From: Paenibacillus sp. OVF10
GTDB lineage: Bacteria > Bacillota > Bacilli > Paenibacillales > Paenibacillaceae
DNA: 64,000 bases
Direction: 5' to 3'
NCBI GenBank assembly: GCA_022836915.1
Contig: CP094668.1
Coordinates: forward strand, 3,906,001 to 3,970,000
In this document: positions 57,382 through 64,000 of the stretch, piece by piece
Numbering within the stretch: the first letter of the stretch is position 1
Layout of the letters: every line of letters begins with the position of its first letter
The notes under the pieces: model-generated
Seen by the model: the letters and a program-made list of their open reading frames with translations, nothing else
Told to the model about the DNA's origin: nothing
Databases searched by the model: none
Program-made: the position numbers and the translations under genes

Positions 57382-59706
57382 TTATTTTAATCCAGACTTC
57401 GTGTTGGCATGCTCTTCAGCATTCAGGGAAGCAATCAGCTTCTCGCCTTCAACATCCAGGTTTGGCAGAATGCGATCCAGCCATTTTGGAAGTGCCCAAG
57501 CTTTGTCTCCGAAAATAGCCATGATGGCAGGGACCAAGCCCATACGGATGATGAAAGCATCAATCAGAATGCCTACAGCCAAAGTGAAACCAATCTGCTT
57601 GATCATGACATCATCAGTGAAGATAAATCCTGCAAATACAGAGACCATAATCACTGCTGCGGCAACAACCACGCGACTTACCTGATTGTATCCATGAACA
57701 ACGGATTCGGTCCCGCGATGACCATGCACATAGGATTCCCGCATGGAGCTAACAAGGAAGACTTGATAGTCCATCGCCAGGCCATACAGGATACCTGTCA
57801 CGATGATCGGCATAAAGCTCAGCAGCGGGCCGCCTGTATCGAAACCAAAGAGCGAATGCAGCCAGCCCCATTGGAATACAGCAGTTGTGATCCCGAATGT
57901 AGCCAGGATACTAAGCAGGAAACCAATCGTTGCTTTGATGGGAACGATGATCGAACGGAAAACGAGTAACAGGATGATCAGCGAGAGCAAGATTATGATA
58001 CCTACATAAATAGGGAACACCTGCGCCAGTTTGGCTGACATATCGATGTTTACAGCTGTAAGTCCAGTAACTCCAAGTTTCACATCATAGGTCTGTGCGA
58101 TGCTGGAATCAGCCGCGCGTAGATCAGTGACCAGTGTTTTAGTGAGATTATCGTTAGGACCCGTTTTTGGAATGAGACTGAAAATAGCTAAATCTTCTGT
58201 CATACCAAGCGGTGTGACTTGTGCAACGTTATTCTGTCCTTGGAGTTCCATCACCAGACCGCCCAAGAGTTCCGGTGTAACTTTTGCGGATGATTGATTA
58301 GGCTCTGCGACCAGAATAAGTGGCCCGTTAAATCCTTCTCCGAAGCCTTCGGAGATGGCATCATAGCTTTGTCTTGCTTTTGTATCCAGATTCGCTGAGG
58401 AAGCGCCAGGGATACCCATTTCCATTTTGGTAATCGGCGTCGCGGCAAAACCAAGAATGACGATGATGGCGATAATGGTAGCCCAACGATTTTTGATAAC
58501 GAATTTCACCCATCTGTCCGCGACTCCGCGGCTAGTGGCTTTAGGATGTTTCGTGCTTTTCTCACGAGCTTTGGCGGAACAGATGCGTTCTCCTACCAAT
58601 CCGAGTAAAGCTGGCAACAGGGTTAAAGCAACGAATACGTTGATGAGCACGGTGGCAGCTGCGACCAAAGCCATCGTAGACAAGAATGTGAGACCGATGA
58701 CAAGCATACCGCACAGTGCAATAATGACGGTTAATCCGGCAAAAAATACTGCGCTGCCCGATGTGCCAATGGCTCTTGCTGTTGCTTCTTTTGCACTCAA
58801 GCCCTGATCAATAATCATTCGACGTTGACGATTAACAATGAAGAGAGCGTAATCGATTCCGACAGCCAATCCAACCATGAGAGCTAGGACGGAAGTGACA
58901 CTAGGCATTTCGATGAATTTGGAGATGGAGAACGCACCACCAACTCCAATGGCAACACCGAGGAGTGCAGTGATCAGAGGTAGACCTGCTGCAACAACGG
59001 AGCCAAGGGTGATCAGCAATACAATGACAGCAATGACCAGTCCGACAATCTCTGCCGAGCCGACTCCAATCGATACCGTTTTGAGCGTTTCGCCCGGCAG
59101 CACCTTAATATTGGTTCCTTGCTCTACCGTCATAACAGATTGAATAACGGAATCAAATACATCCTGTGTTATGGCAGACTGCTCAATTGTAAATTGGAAC
59201 TGGAACAGTGCAATGCTGCCGTCCGAAGAGATCAGCATTCCAGGTACAGGAACACCATCCACCATTAAAGGTCCATAGGGAGGAGGCGTGGTTGTTGCGG
59301 ATTGCGCCATATCAGTAGCCTGAGCATTCTGAGCCATTTCCGCCTGAGCACCCGAATTACCTGCTTCAGCTGCATAGTCCGCAGGGTTAATGACTTTGTC
59401 TAATCCGTAAACTTCATTAACACCTTTCATCATGGCCGCCAAACGTTCAGGCGTATCCAAACGCTCGTTGTCCGGTGCTTTGAACACAACACTTCCTTGA
59501 CCGCCGGAGGCGGCTGGCAGTTCTTTTGCCAATTGATCCAAAACCTTCTGTGACTCTGTGCCTTCAATCTTCATTTCAGAACTGATGTGAATACCATTGA
59601 TGCTGATCATGGAGATGACAATTCCCAGAATTAAAACCCAGCCAATGATGAAGTAGGCAGGTTTGCTAAAAGCGGTTTTCCCCACTCTGTATAATAATGT
59701 AGACAT
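57382..59706 (-). CDS. MMPL/RND-family exporter (YdfJ-like)
   Basis: A 774-aa RND-superfamily membrane protein of the MMPL group, intact. Two repeats each with one helix, a large extracytoplasmic loop and five more helices: GLAVGIDYALFIVNRQRRMI and TGILYGLAMDYQVFLVSSMRE carry the family GxxxDY motifs for proton coupling. The first loop has an Ala/Gln/Thr-rich insertion (AQMAQNAQATDMAQSATTT). In Gram-positives such proteins export lipids, antibiotics or other amphiphiles. It is co-transcribed with the tetR gene upstream (20-bp gap). Confidence 0.92.
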   Translation of the reverse strand: MSTLLYRVGKTAFSKPAYFIIGWVLILGIVISMISINGIHISSEMKIEGTESQKVLDQLAKELPAASGGQGSVVFKAPDNERLDTPERLAAMMKGVNEVYGLDKVINPADYAAEAGNSGAQAEMAQNAQATDMAQSATTTPPPYGPLMVDGVPVPGMLISSDGSIALFQFQFTIEQSAITQDVFDSVIQSVMTVEQGTNIKVLPGETLKTVSIGVGSAEIVGLVIAVIVLLITLGSVVAAGLPLITALLGVAIGVGGAFSISKFIEMPSVTSVLALMVGLAVGIDYALFIVNRQRRMIIDQGLSAKEATARAIGTSGSAVFFAGLTVIIALCGMLVIGLTFLSTMALVAAATVLINVFVALTLLPALLGLVGERICSAKAREKSTKHPKATSRGVADRWVKFVIKNRWATIIAIIVILGFAATPITKMEMGIPGASSANLDTKARQSYDAISEGFGEGFNGPLILVAEPNQSSAKVTPELLGGLVMELQGQNNVAQVTPLGMTEDLAIFSLIPKTGPNDNLTKTLVTDLRAADSSIAQTYDVKLGVTGLTAVNIDMSAKLAQVFPIYVGIIILLSLIILLLVFRSIIVPIKATIGFLLSILATFGITTAVFQWGWLHSLFGFDTGGPLLSFMPIIVTGILYGLAMDYQVFLVSSMRESYVHGHRGTESVVHGYNQVSRVVVAAAVIMVSVFAGFIFTDDVMIKQIGFTLAVGILIDAFIIRMGLVPAIMAIFGDKAWALPKWLDRILPNLDVEGEKLIASLNAEEHANTKSGLK

Positions 59707-59726
59707 TTCTCTATTTTACACTCCCT

Positions 59727-60374
59727 CTATGATGAATGTGGATGGTTGGCATGTTCGAATCCTGCCCGTAAATGATTAAACGTGGTTTCCAAAAATTGAT
59801 CGAAGGTTAAAGCGCCGGGCTTGGTATCTTCAGTAATGACTTGTCCGGGCAGCAACACATTGAGTCTTCCATCAATTAATGGCAGTATCGATCCATATAG
59901 TGCGTTAATCAGAAGATAAGTATAGATCTCGTCATATTTCCCGTTAGATAAGTCTAATAAGGTATCTTGTGCCTGCGTCTGCATCCGGTGCATGGCTCCA
60001 AGGTAATGCGGTTCAAGCACAGGATAAGTCTGGGATAGTGAGAGCAGCTGATGAAGCCTTCCAATTAGTTCTGTTGTAAGCTGCATCTTGATCAGGTTAT
60101 ACAGTACGTCAAGCAAGGAGACGTTGTCGGGCATTTCGGTAAGTAACTCTTCGAGTTCCGTTGTATTCTGAACGGATATTGCACCTCTTGCTACGGCTTC
60201 CTCTTTACATGTGAAGTAGTTTGCAAATGTTCTACGTGAACAACCCACCTGATGCACGATATCTTCGACCGTAAAGCCATCAAGCCCATGTTCAAGGGTA
60301 AGTTCAAATGCAGCACCAGCAAGTGCTTTTTCAGTGGCTTCTTTCTTCAAATGTCGCAAGTTTCTTTTAATCAT
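59727..60374 (-). CDS. TetR-family repressor of the MMPL gene
   Basis: A 215-aa TetR protein: HTH FTVEDIVHQVGCSRRTFANYF (about residues 34-54) and a helical C-terminal ligand domain (LLDVLYNLIKMQLTTELIGRL). It precedes the MMPL exporter in one operon. Two copies of a TTGCACAATG element overlap the operon promoter, consistent with autorepression. Confidence 0.9.
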   Translation of the reverse strand: MIKRNLRHLKKEATEKALAGAAFELTLEHGLDGFTVEDIVHQVGCSRRTFANYFTCKEEAVARGAISVQNTTELEELLTEMPDNVSLLDVLYNLIKMQLTTELIGRLHQLLSLSQTYPVLEPHYLGAMHRMQTQAQDTLLDLSNGKYDEIYTYLLINALYGSILPLIDGRLNVLLPGQVITEDTKPGALTFDQFLETTFNHLRAGFEHANHPHSS

Positions 60375-60470
60375 TATTCTCCGCTTATGCGTTCACCTCC
60401 AACACCAATGACTATGGTTTAATTCTTTTTAAGAAGAGCACACTTACTGAATATGCACTTTGTGAGGTTT

Positions 60471-60519
60471 ATCATATCAACAAGTTGCCCATTGTGCAAA
60501 TTTACTCATTGTGCAATTA
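60471..60519 (-). promoter_or_regulatory. promoter of tetR-MMPL with tandem repeats
   Basis: On the minus strand TTGCAC (60494-60499), a 17-bp spacer and TATGAT (60471-60476). The element TTGCACAATG occurs twice, at 60490-60499 and 60507-60516, 17 bp apart, the first copy spanning the -35 and extending as TTGCACAATGGGCAA. Confidence 0.72.
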
Positions 60520-60610
60520 TTTTATATGACGGCTATAGTGCGAATCAATACTTCAACTCCTGAGGAATGAGTGTTAAAATCAATAGAAAAACTTGGGGCG
60601 ATAACGAGAC

Positions 60611-61504
60611 ATGAGTAGTCGTAAACAAAGTTTATTGGAAACAGCACTTGCACTATTTTTAGAGCATAGCTATGCAAATACAACAATCCAGATGATCCTG
60701 GATCAATCAGGTGTATCCAAAGGCACATTCTACAAATTCTTCAGTTCCAAAGAAGACTGTTTATATTCGATTATTGATCAGCGCATGCAAGAGGATGTTT
60801 TCATTCGCAAAGAACTTGAACAAAATCACTATACATCGGATTATGATCTGCTCGTAGACCAGATTGCGATTCCTATGTCTGTACCTAATAAAGAGCGAGT
60901 ATGGGAATTATATTGGACGGGCTTTTATTCCGGGGAGATCAACTCAGCCAAACTGGCTACAGTTCACCTAAAATGGCTGTCCACACGCCTGATTCAGGTG
61001 TACGGGAACGACATTAGCTTATATGCCAACGAAGGGGCAATATTGTGCTATGGCATATTACATCAGATTGCCAACACATCAAGAAGTCTAAATACGCAAA
61101 AACCCGTATGGAGCGAAGTGGTTCCAAAAGTACTAACGTACATTGAAGTGATCCTAAGAACAATGCACCAGAGAAATGAACATATTTTCGACTTTCAGTC
61201 TCTCTATTTCCTGAATGCCGATGAGCGTAACCATGATATGGGTCTGGACATCGATAATGTATTGATCGAATTTGATGAGTTCAACAACCGTGTTCAAAAA
61301 TCCAAGGAATCTGCAGCATTGAAGCAACTTTCGAAGGGGCTTTTAGCGTTATTACAGGATCAAGAGGATTTAAATATTCCTGTAATCGAAGTGGTACTTC
61401 AAGCGTTTCACAAAGAGTACAAGTCCAGTGCGTTTCAATCGGAAGCCAATAGAGTGACCGAAGCCTGTTGGTGGTATTTGGAACTGGTGAAACAACGTAA
61501 TTAA
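60611..61504 (+). CDS. long TetR-family regulator
   Basis: A 297-aa protein, about 100 residues longer than a typical TetR. N-terminal HTH TTIQMILDQSGVSKGTFYKFFSSKEDCL is clear. The extended C-terminal half (residues 190-297) is helical and without recognisable motifs. The divergent position to tetR-MMPL and the P450 gene 216 bp downstream make both possible targets. It ends at its own terminator. Confidence 0.87.
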   Translation: MSSRKQSLLETALALFLEHSYANTTIQMILDQSGVSKGTFYKFFSSKEDCLYSIIDQRMQEDVFIRKELEQNHYTSDYDLLVDQIAIPMSVPNKERVWELYWTGFYSGEINSAKLATVHLKWLSTRLIQVYGNDISLYANEGAILCYGILHQIANTSRSLNTQKPVWSEVVPKVLTYIEVILRTMHQRNEHIFDFQSLYFLNADERNHDMGLDIDNVLIEFDEFNNRVQKSKESAALKQLSKGLLALLQDQEDLNIPVIEVVLQAFHKEYKSSAFQSEANRVTEACWWYLELVKQRN

Positions 61505-61509
61505 TATGG

Positions 61510-61537
61510 GGGTTGGCTAATAGCCGACCTCTTTTTT
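61510..61537 (+). terminator. terminator of the long tetR gene
   Basis: Stem GGTTGGC / GCCGACC with loop TAATA and a CTTTTTT tail. Confidence 0.84.
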
Positions 61538-61632
61538 ATACTTTTTATGCTTGTAATTATCAATATTATACTAATCGTATATAAATGAAATATTGTTATA
61601 ACAGTTGTTTAATGCCGTTAAATTTATGATAT

Positions 61633-61662
61633 TTGAAAATAAATAGACGAGTAGTATATAAT
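61633..61662 (+). promoter_or_regulatory. promoter of the P450 gene
   Basis: TTGAAA (61633-61638), 18-bp spacer, consensus TATAAT (61657-61662) in a very AT-rich region. Confidence 0.62.
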
Positions 61663-61720
61663 CGAAATGAACATATATTTCCATAGATTTGAATAACTTC
61701 ACTTCGAAAGGAAGATTATA

Positions 61721-62979
61721 ATGAATCATTCGAATAACCAGACCTCAGAAAAAGTAGAATTTAATTTATTTAGCGAAGAAAATAGTAAAGATCCATTTGC
61801 CATGTTTGCACAGATGCGTGCCAAAGGTTCCGTTGTTCCTATACCTAATCCAATGGGTGGAGCAGGGCGAACCTGGATTGTAACTCGGATGGACGTTGCC
61901 ATGGAAGTGCTGAAAGATCACTCTCGATTTACGGTAGATATGAACTCTATTGATAGTGGCAATGATATTCGAAAGAATCTCTCAGGCGAGCTTGGTTCGT
62001 CGGAACCCCAGACTTTTTTACCGGAAAGTCGATGCTCTTTGTTGATGAACCGGATCATCGTAGACTGCGTAGCCTGGTTTCCAAAGCGTTCACTCCAAGA
62101 TATATGGAAAGCCTGCGTCCACGCGTCCAGGAAATTGCCGATGAGTTGATTGACCAATTCGAAGGAAAAGGAGAGATGGATCTTGTAAAAGACTATGCCT
62201 ATCCTTTCCCAATCAACGTTATTTCCGAGATGTTGGGTATACCTCAGGAAGACCGACCTCAGATCCATGTATGGTCTGAAGCCATTGCAAAAGGTCTTGG
62301 TTTTGGTAAACAGGACCCTGCAGTAGCGCAGCACTTGCGATCATTTGCAGAGTACACCTCACAGCTTGTGGCGAACAAACGAGTAGAACCTTCAGATGAC
62401 CTCATCAGTCAATTAATTGTGATTGAGGAGGAGGGGGATCGATTGAATGAAGATGAATTAATATCCATGATCACGTTATTAATATTTGCTGGACATGAGA
62501 CAACGTCCAATCTGATTGCAACCGGCTCTTATCTTCTTCTGACACATCCCGAACAACTGAAACAACTGAAACAAGATCTTAATCTGGTTCCTTCTGCGGT
62601 GGAGGAGTTGTTACGATATAACGGACCCGCCACTTCTTCAGGTCCTCGTTATGCAACACAGGACACGGAGTTAGATGGACAATTGATTCAAAAAGGAGAT
62701 GTTGTGATTCCCCTCCTGAAATCAGCGAATCGGGACGAACAGCAATTCACTGATCCGGAAGAATTGGATATTGAACGCAAAATAAAACGGCATTTGGCCT
62801 TTGGACACGGCATCCATATGTGTCTTGGCGCTCCTCTTGCTCGTGTGGAGGGGGACGTGGCGTTTACTACGCTTTTACGTCGACTACCGGATCTTCAGCT
62901 CAGCATTCCTCAGGAAGAGATTCATTGGCACTCTGCTTTGTCATCACAAGGATTGGCATCTTTGCCTGTTAAATTTTAA
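61721..62979 (+). CDS. cytochrome P450 (CYP107/CYP109-like, frameshifted)
   Basis: A soluble bacterial P450 of about 419 aa. I-helix oxygen-activation motif FAGHETTS, K-helix ExxR in AVEELLRYNGP, and the haem-binding loop FGHGIHMCLGAPLAR with the cysteine ligand. The frame breaks in the T6 run 62014-62019; seven T restore QTFFTGKSMLFVDEPDHRRLR. ATG 61721 follows GAAAGGAAG. No ferredoxin or reductase gene is adjacent. The substrate is unknown; a fatty acid or a xenobiotic is likely by family. Confidence 0.9.
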
Positions 62980-63003
62980 TAGATGAACTTAGTATGACTC
63001 ACT

Positions 63004-63037
63004 GAGTATGACGAAATGTCGTCATACTCTTTATTTG
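63004..63037 (+). terminator. terminator of the P450 gene
   Basis: Stem GAGTATGACG / CGTCATACTC around AAATGT, followed by TTTATTT. Confidence 0.84.
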
Positions 63038-63142
63038 TATTGATGATAGAATGGAATGAATAGAGGTTAGCCGTGTCATTGAACGATCCTTAATTGTGAA
63101 GGATAAAATGGTTACATAATTTTTGTTGTGGAGGTAAACTAT

Positions 63143-63381
63143 ATGAATAAAGATGAGTTTTTTATGCATAAAGCCATTGAGATTGCTTCTGCAAGCTCGC
63201 AAAGAAGGAAACGAACCATTCGGCCCATCATCAATTAGCGGAAATTGCTGGTGGCAACATCATGATCGCGTGTGAAGGAGTATTTGACAAAAGTCCTCAA
63301 AAGCCTGAAGTAACAGGGGAATTACTTAATGTAGAGGGCTTGAAATTCTTCGAGGGATATCAATTTCATTCCAAGTCGTAA
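63143..63381 (+). pseudogene. nucleoside/guanine deaminase remnant lacking its catalytic core
   Basis: A good ribosome site (GTGGAGGTAAA) and ATG 63143 begin MNKDEFFMHKAIEIASA. After a one-base slip near 63193, the sequence reads ARKEGNEPFG, the N-terminal helix and first strand of nucleoside deaminases. From 63235 a third frame gives LAEIAGGNIMIACEGVFDKS and continues to EGYQFHSKS and TAA 63379-63381, the family's C-terminus. The middle, some 75 residues with the zinc motifs HAE and PCxxC, is missing. The join lies at about 63224-63235. This loss cannot be a homopolymer error, so it is a true deletion or an assembly collapse. Confidence 0.72.
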
Positions 63382-63386
63382 TCCGG

Positions 63387-63405
63387 TCAAAAAAATAATT
63401 TTTGA
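63387..63405 (+). terminator. weak hairpin after the deaminase remnant
   Basis: TCAAAAA / TTTTTGA stem with an AAATAA loop. Very AT-rich; terminator function is doubtful. Confidence 0.35.
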
Positions 63406-63412
63406 TAATTGC

Positions 63413-63850
63413 TTGATTTTTTTTCAACGTCTGATAGTGTAAGACCTGTGATTTTGGGAAGTTAATTTATCAATATGAATTAGAGCTTTCCAGCAGATAA
63501 TTTTGACCACTTCACCAGGAAGTTAAGGCCATACGGACAGCCGGGTCAAACGCCGATTGGCAACTTACGTTGCTTTATTGATTGAGTTCAAAGCTCAAAT
63601 TTTATAAGTTGGTTACTTTACAACCAGTGCAATTGCACATCAACTTGTGAAACGGTCAATAAGAGTGGTAAAGGCGAATTATTTGCTATATAGACTCTGA
63701 TCCAATATTGATATACATGAAGGAGCTTTCCGCCAAAGGAGTTCTTATGAACTTTTTTGGTCATGGAGACTTCACGTCTTTTTTATGATGTATATCGATA
63801 AGCAAGTGTGATGATGCGCGATTGCGGGCATTTTTCACCTTGCTTTTTTT
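63413..63850 (+). ncRNA. structured leader or small RNA with its own promoter and terminators
   Basis: A 430-nt region without a plausible gene. TTGATT (63413-63418) and TAGTGT (63435-63440) form a possible promoter. TTGACC-AC-TTCAC (63503-63515) pairs with GTGAA-AC-GGTCAA (63647-63659), closing a multi-branched core. Inside lie the hairpins GCC/GGC (63552-63561), GCAAC/GTTGC (63560-63573, sharing two bases with the previous), TTGAG/CTCAA, GGTT/AACC and GTGCAATTGCAC. Then follow AGAGT/ACTCT (63663-63697), a 12-bp hairpin CCAAAGGAGTTC/GAACTTTTTTGG, a smaller GAC/GTC hairpin with a T-run, and a strong terminator at 63800-63850. I do not recognise a known riboswitch, T-box or 6S class. Confidence 0.55.
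63800..63850 (+). terminator. strong intrinsic terminator before the dehydrogenase gene
   Basis: AAGCAAG-GTGA-ATGC pairs with GCAT-TCAC-CTTGCTT with small bulges, followed by a T-run. It lies 68 bp before ATG 63918, so it either ends a small RNA or attenuates the downstream gene. Confidence 0.8.
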
Positions 63851-63917
63851 GTTGTCTTGTTGTTGTCATCGTATTAAACCAATAAAAAAAATACATATTG
63901 GGATAGGAGAATGTAAA

Positions 63918-64000
63918 ATGGGAAAAGCACTAATCATCGGCGCCGGCGGCGTTGCTTCCGTGGCAGTACACAAATGCGTTCAAAACAGCGAAGTTTTTGA
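63918..64000 (+). CDS. saccharopine/carboxynorspermidine dehydrogenase-family protein (partial)
   Basis: Only the first 27 codons are present. GKALIIGAGGVASVAVHKC is the N-terminal Rossmann motif of the saccharopine dehydrogenase/carboxynorspermidine synthase (Lys1-like) family. In Bacteroidota, Vibrio and many Bacillota the enzyme makes carboxyspermidine or carboxynorspermidine from diamine and aspartate semialdehyde. ATG 63918 follows ATAGGAGAATG. The long structured leader upstream suggests RNA-level control. The polyamine role is inferred from the family; a lysine-metabolism role is possible. Confidence 0.7.
   Translation, partial: MGKALIIGAGGVASVAVHKCVQNSEVF

Noticed and set aside
57409..57969. 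186-codon plus-strand frame inside the MMPL gene
   Set aside because: Antisense shadow of a conserved membrane protein; composition is rich in His, Asp and Asn as expected from reverse-complemented hydrophobic codons.
63440..63800. Known riboswitch (S-box, L-box, T-box, B12, c-di-AMP) or 6S/SRP RNA
   Set aside because: I could not find the diagnostic conserved bases of any of these classes, although the region is clearly structured.
1..64000. CRISPR arrays, tRNA or rRNA genes, insertion sequences, prophage genes
   Set aside because: No regularly spaced repeats, tRNA-like cloverleafs, transposase motifs or phage structural genes were seen on either strand.

Overview
The window looks like chromosomal DNA from a soil Bacillota bacterium, most likely Paenibacillus. 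Supporting signs are a pectin-side-chain CAZyme cluster with a membrane-anchored AraC regulator, a YesM/YesN-type two-component system beside a sugar ABC importer, bacillithiol synthesis (YojF/BshB2), UppP, HelD, NamA, strong AGGAGG ribosome sites and many TTG/GTG starts. I see no rRNA, tRNA, CRISPR array, prophage or insertion sequence. The genus is inferred from gene content only.

Layout. (1) 1-10.7 kb: a plus-strand polysaccharide locus: tail of a probable oxidoreductase, GH105, membrane AraC regulator, six-hairpin glycosidase of unclear family, second GH105, GH95. (2) 10.7-14.4 kb: tetR / ABC ATPase / FtsX-type permease operon on the minus strand, with a strong palindromic operator. (3) 14.4-16.6 kb: DUF817 membrane protein, then yojF-bshB2. 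(4) 16.9-21 kb: nosD-nosL-nosY-nosF plus a ResA/TlpA-like thioredoxin, with no nosZ in view. (5) 21-31 kb: metE behind a MET-box-like palindrome, MBL hydrolase, GNAT, HxlR/arginase-like pair, MFS, uppP, and a Fur-box-controlled siderophore-binding lipoprotein. (6) 31-45 kb: a run of small redox genes, many paired with regulators (MarR, AraC, TetR, MerR, two HxlR-type): NAD(P)-binding proteins, rhodanese-like protein, NamA, zinc alcohol dehydrogenase, HIT protein, frataxin-like DUF1801, aldo-keto reductase, SDR, with helD among them. (7) 45-54.9 kb: sugar ABC importer divergent from a sensor kinase/response regulator, then a chemoreceptor and an AraC regulator. (8) 55-64 kb: MFS, glutamine-amidotransferase-type hydrolase, tetR-MMPL exporter, tetR, cytochrome P450, a decayed deaminase, a 430-nt structured non-coding region with terminators, and the start of a saccharopine/carboxynorspermidine dehydrogenase-like gene.

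Sequence quality. At least 17 single-base indels break otherwise well-conserved genes. Nearly all are one missing base in a homopolymer (G4, A6, T6 and similar). That pattern points to read or assembly error rather than real pseudogenes. I therefore annotate those genes over their reconstructed full spans and give each break. The deaminase at 63143-63381 is different: it has lost its catalytic core.

How the parts work together. Locus 1 probably trims pectic or rhamnogalacturonan oligosaccharides. Locus 7 probably senses and imports an oligosaccharide under catabolite control. Region 6 reads as defence against reactive aldehydes, quinones and other electrophiles. Several shared or palindromic operator sequences tie the regulators to particular targets.
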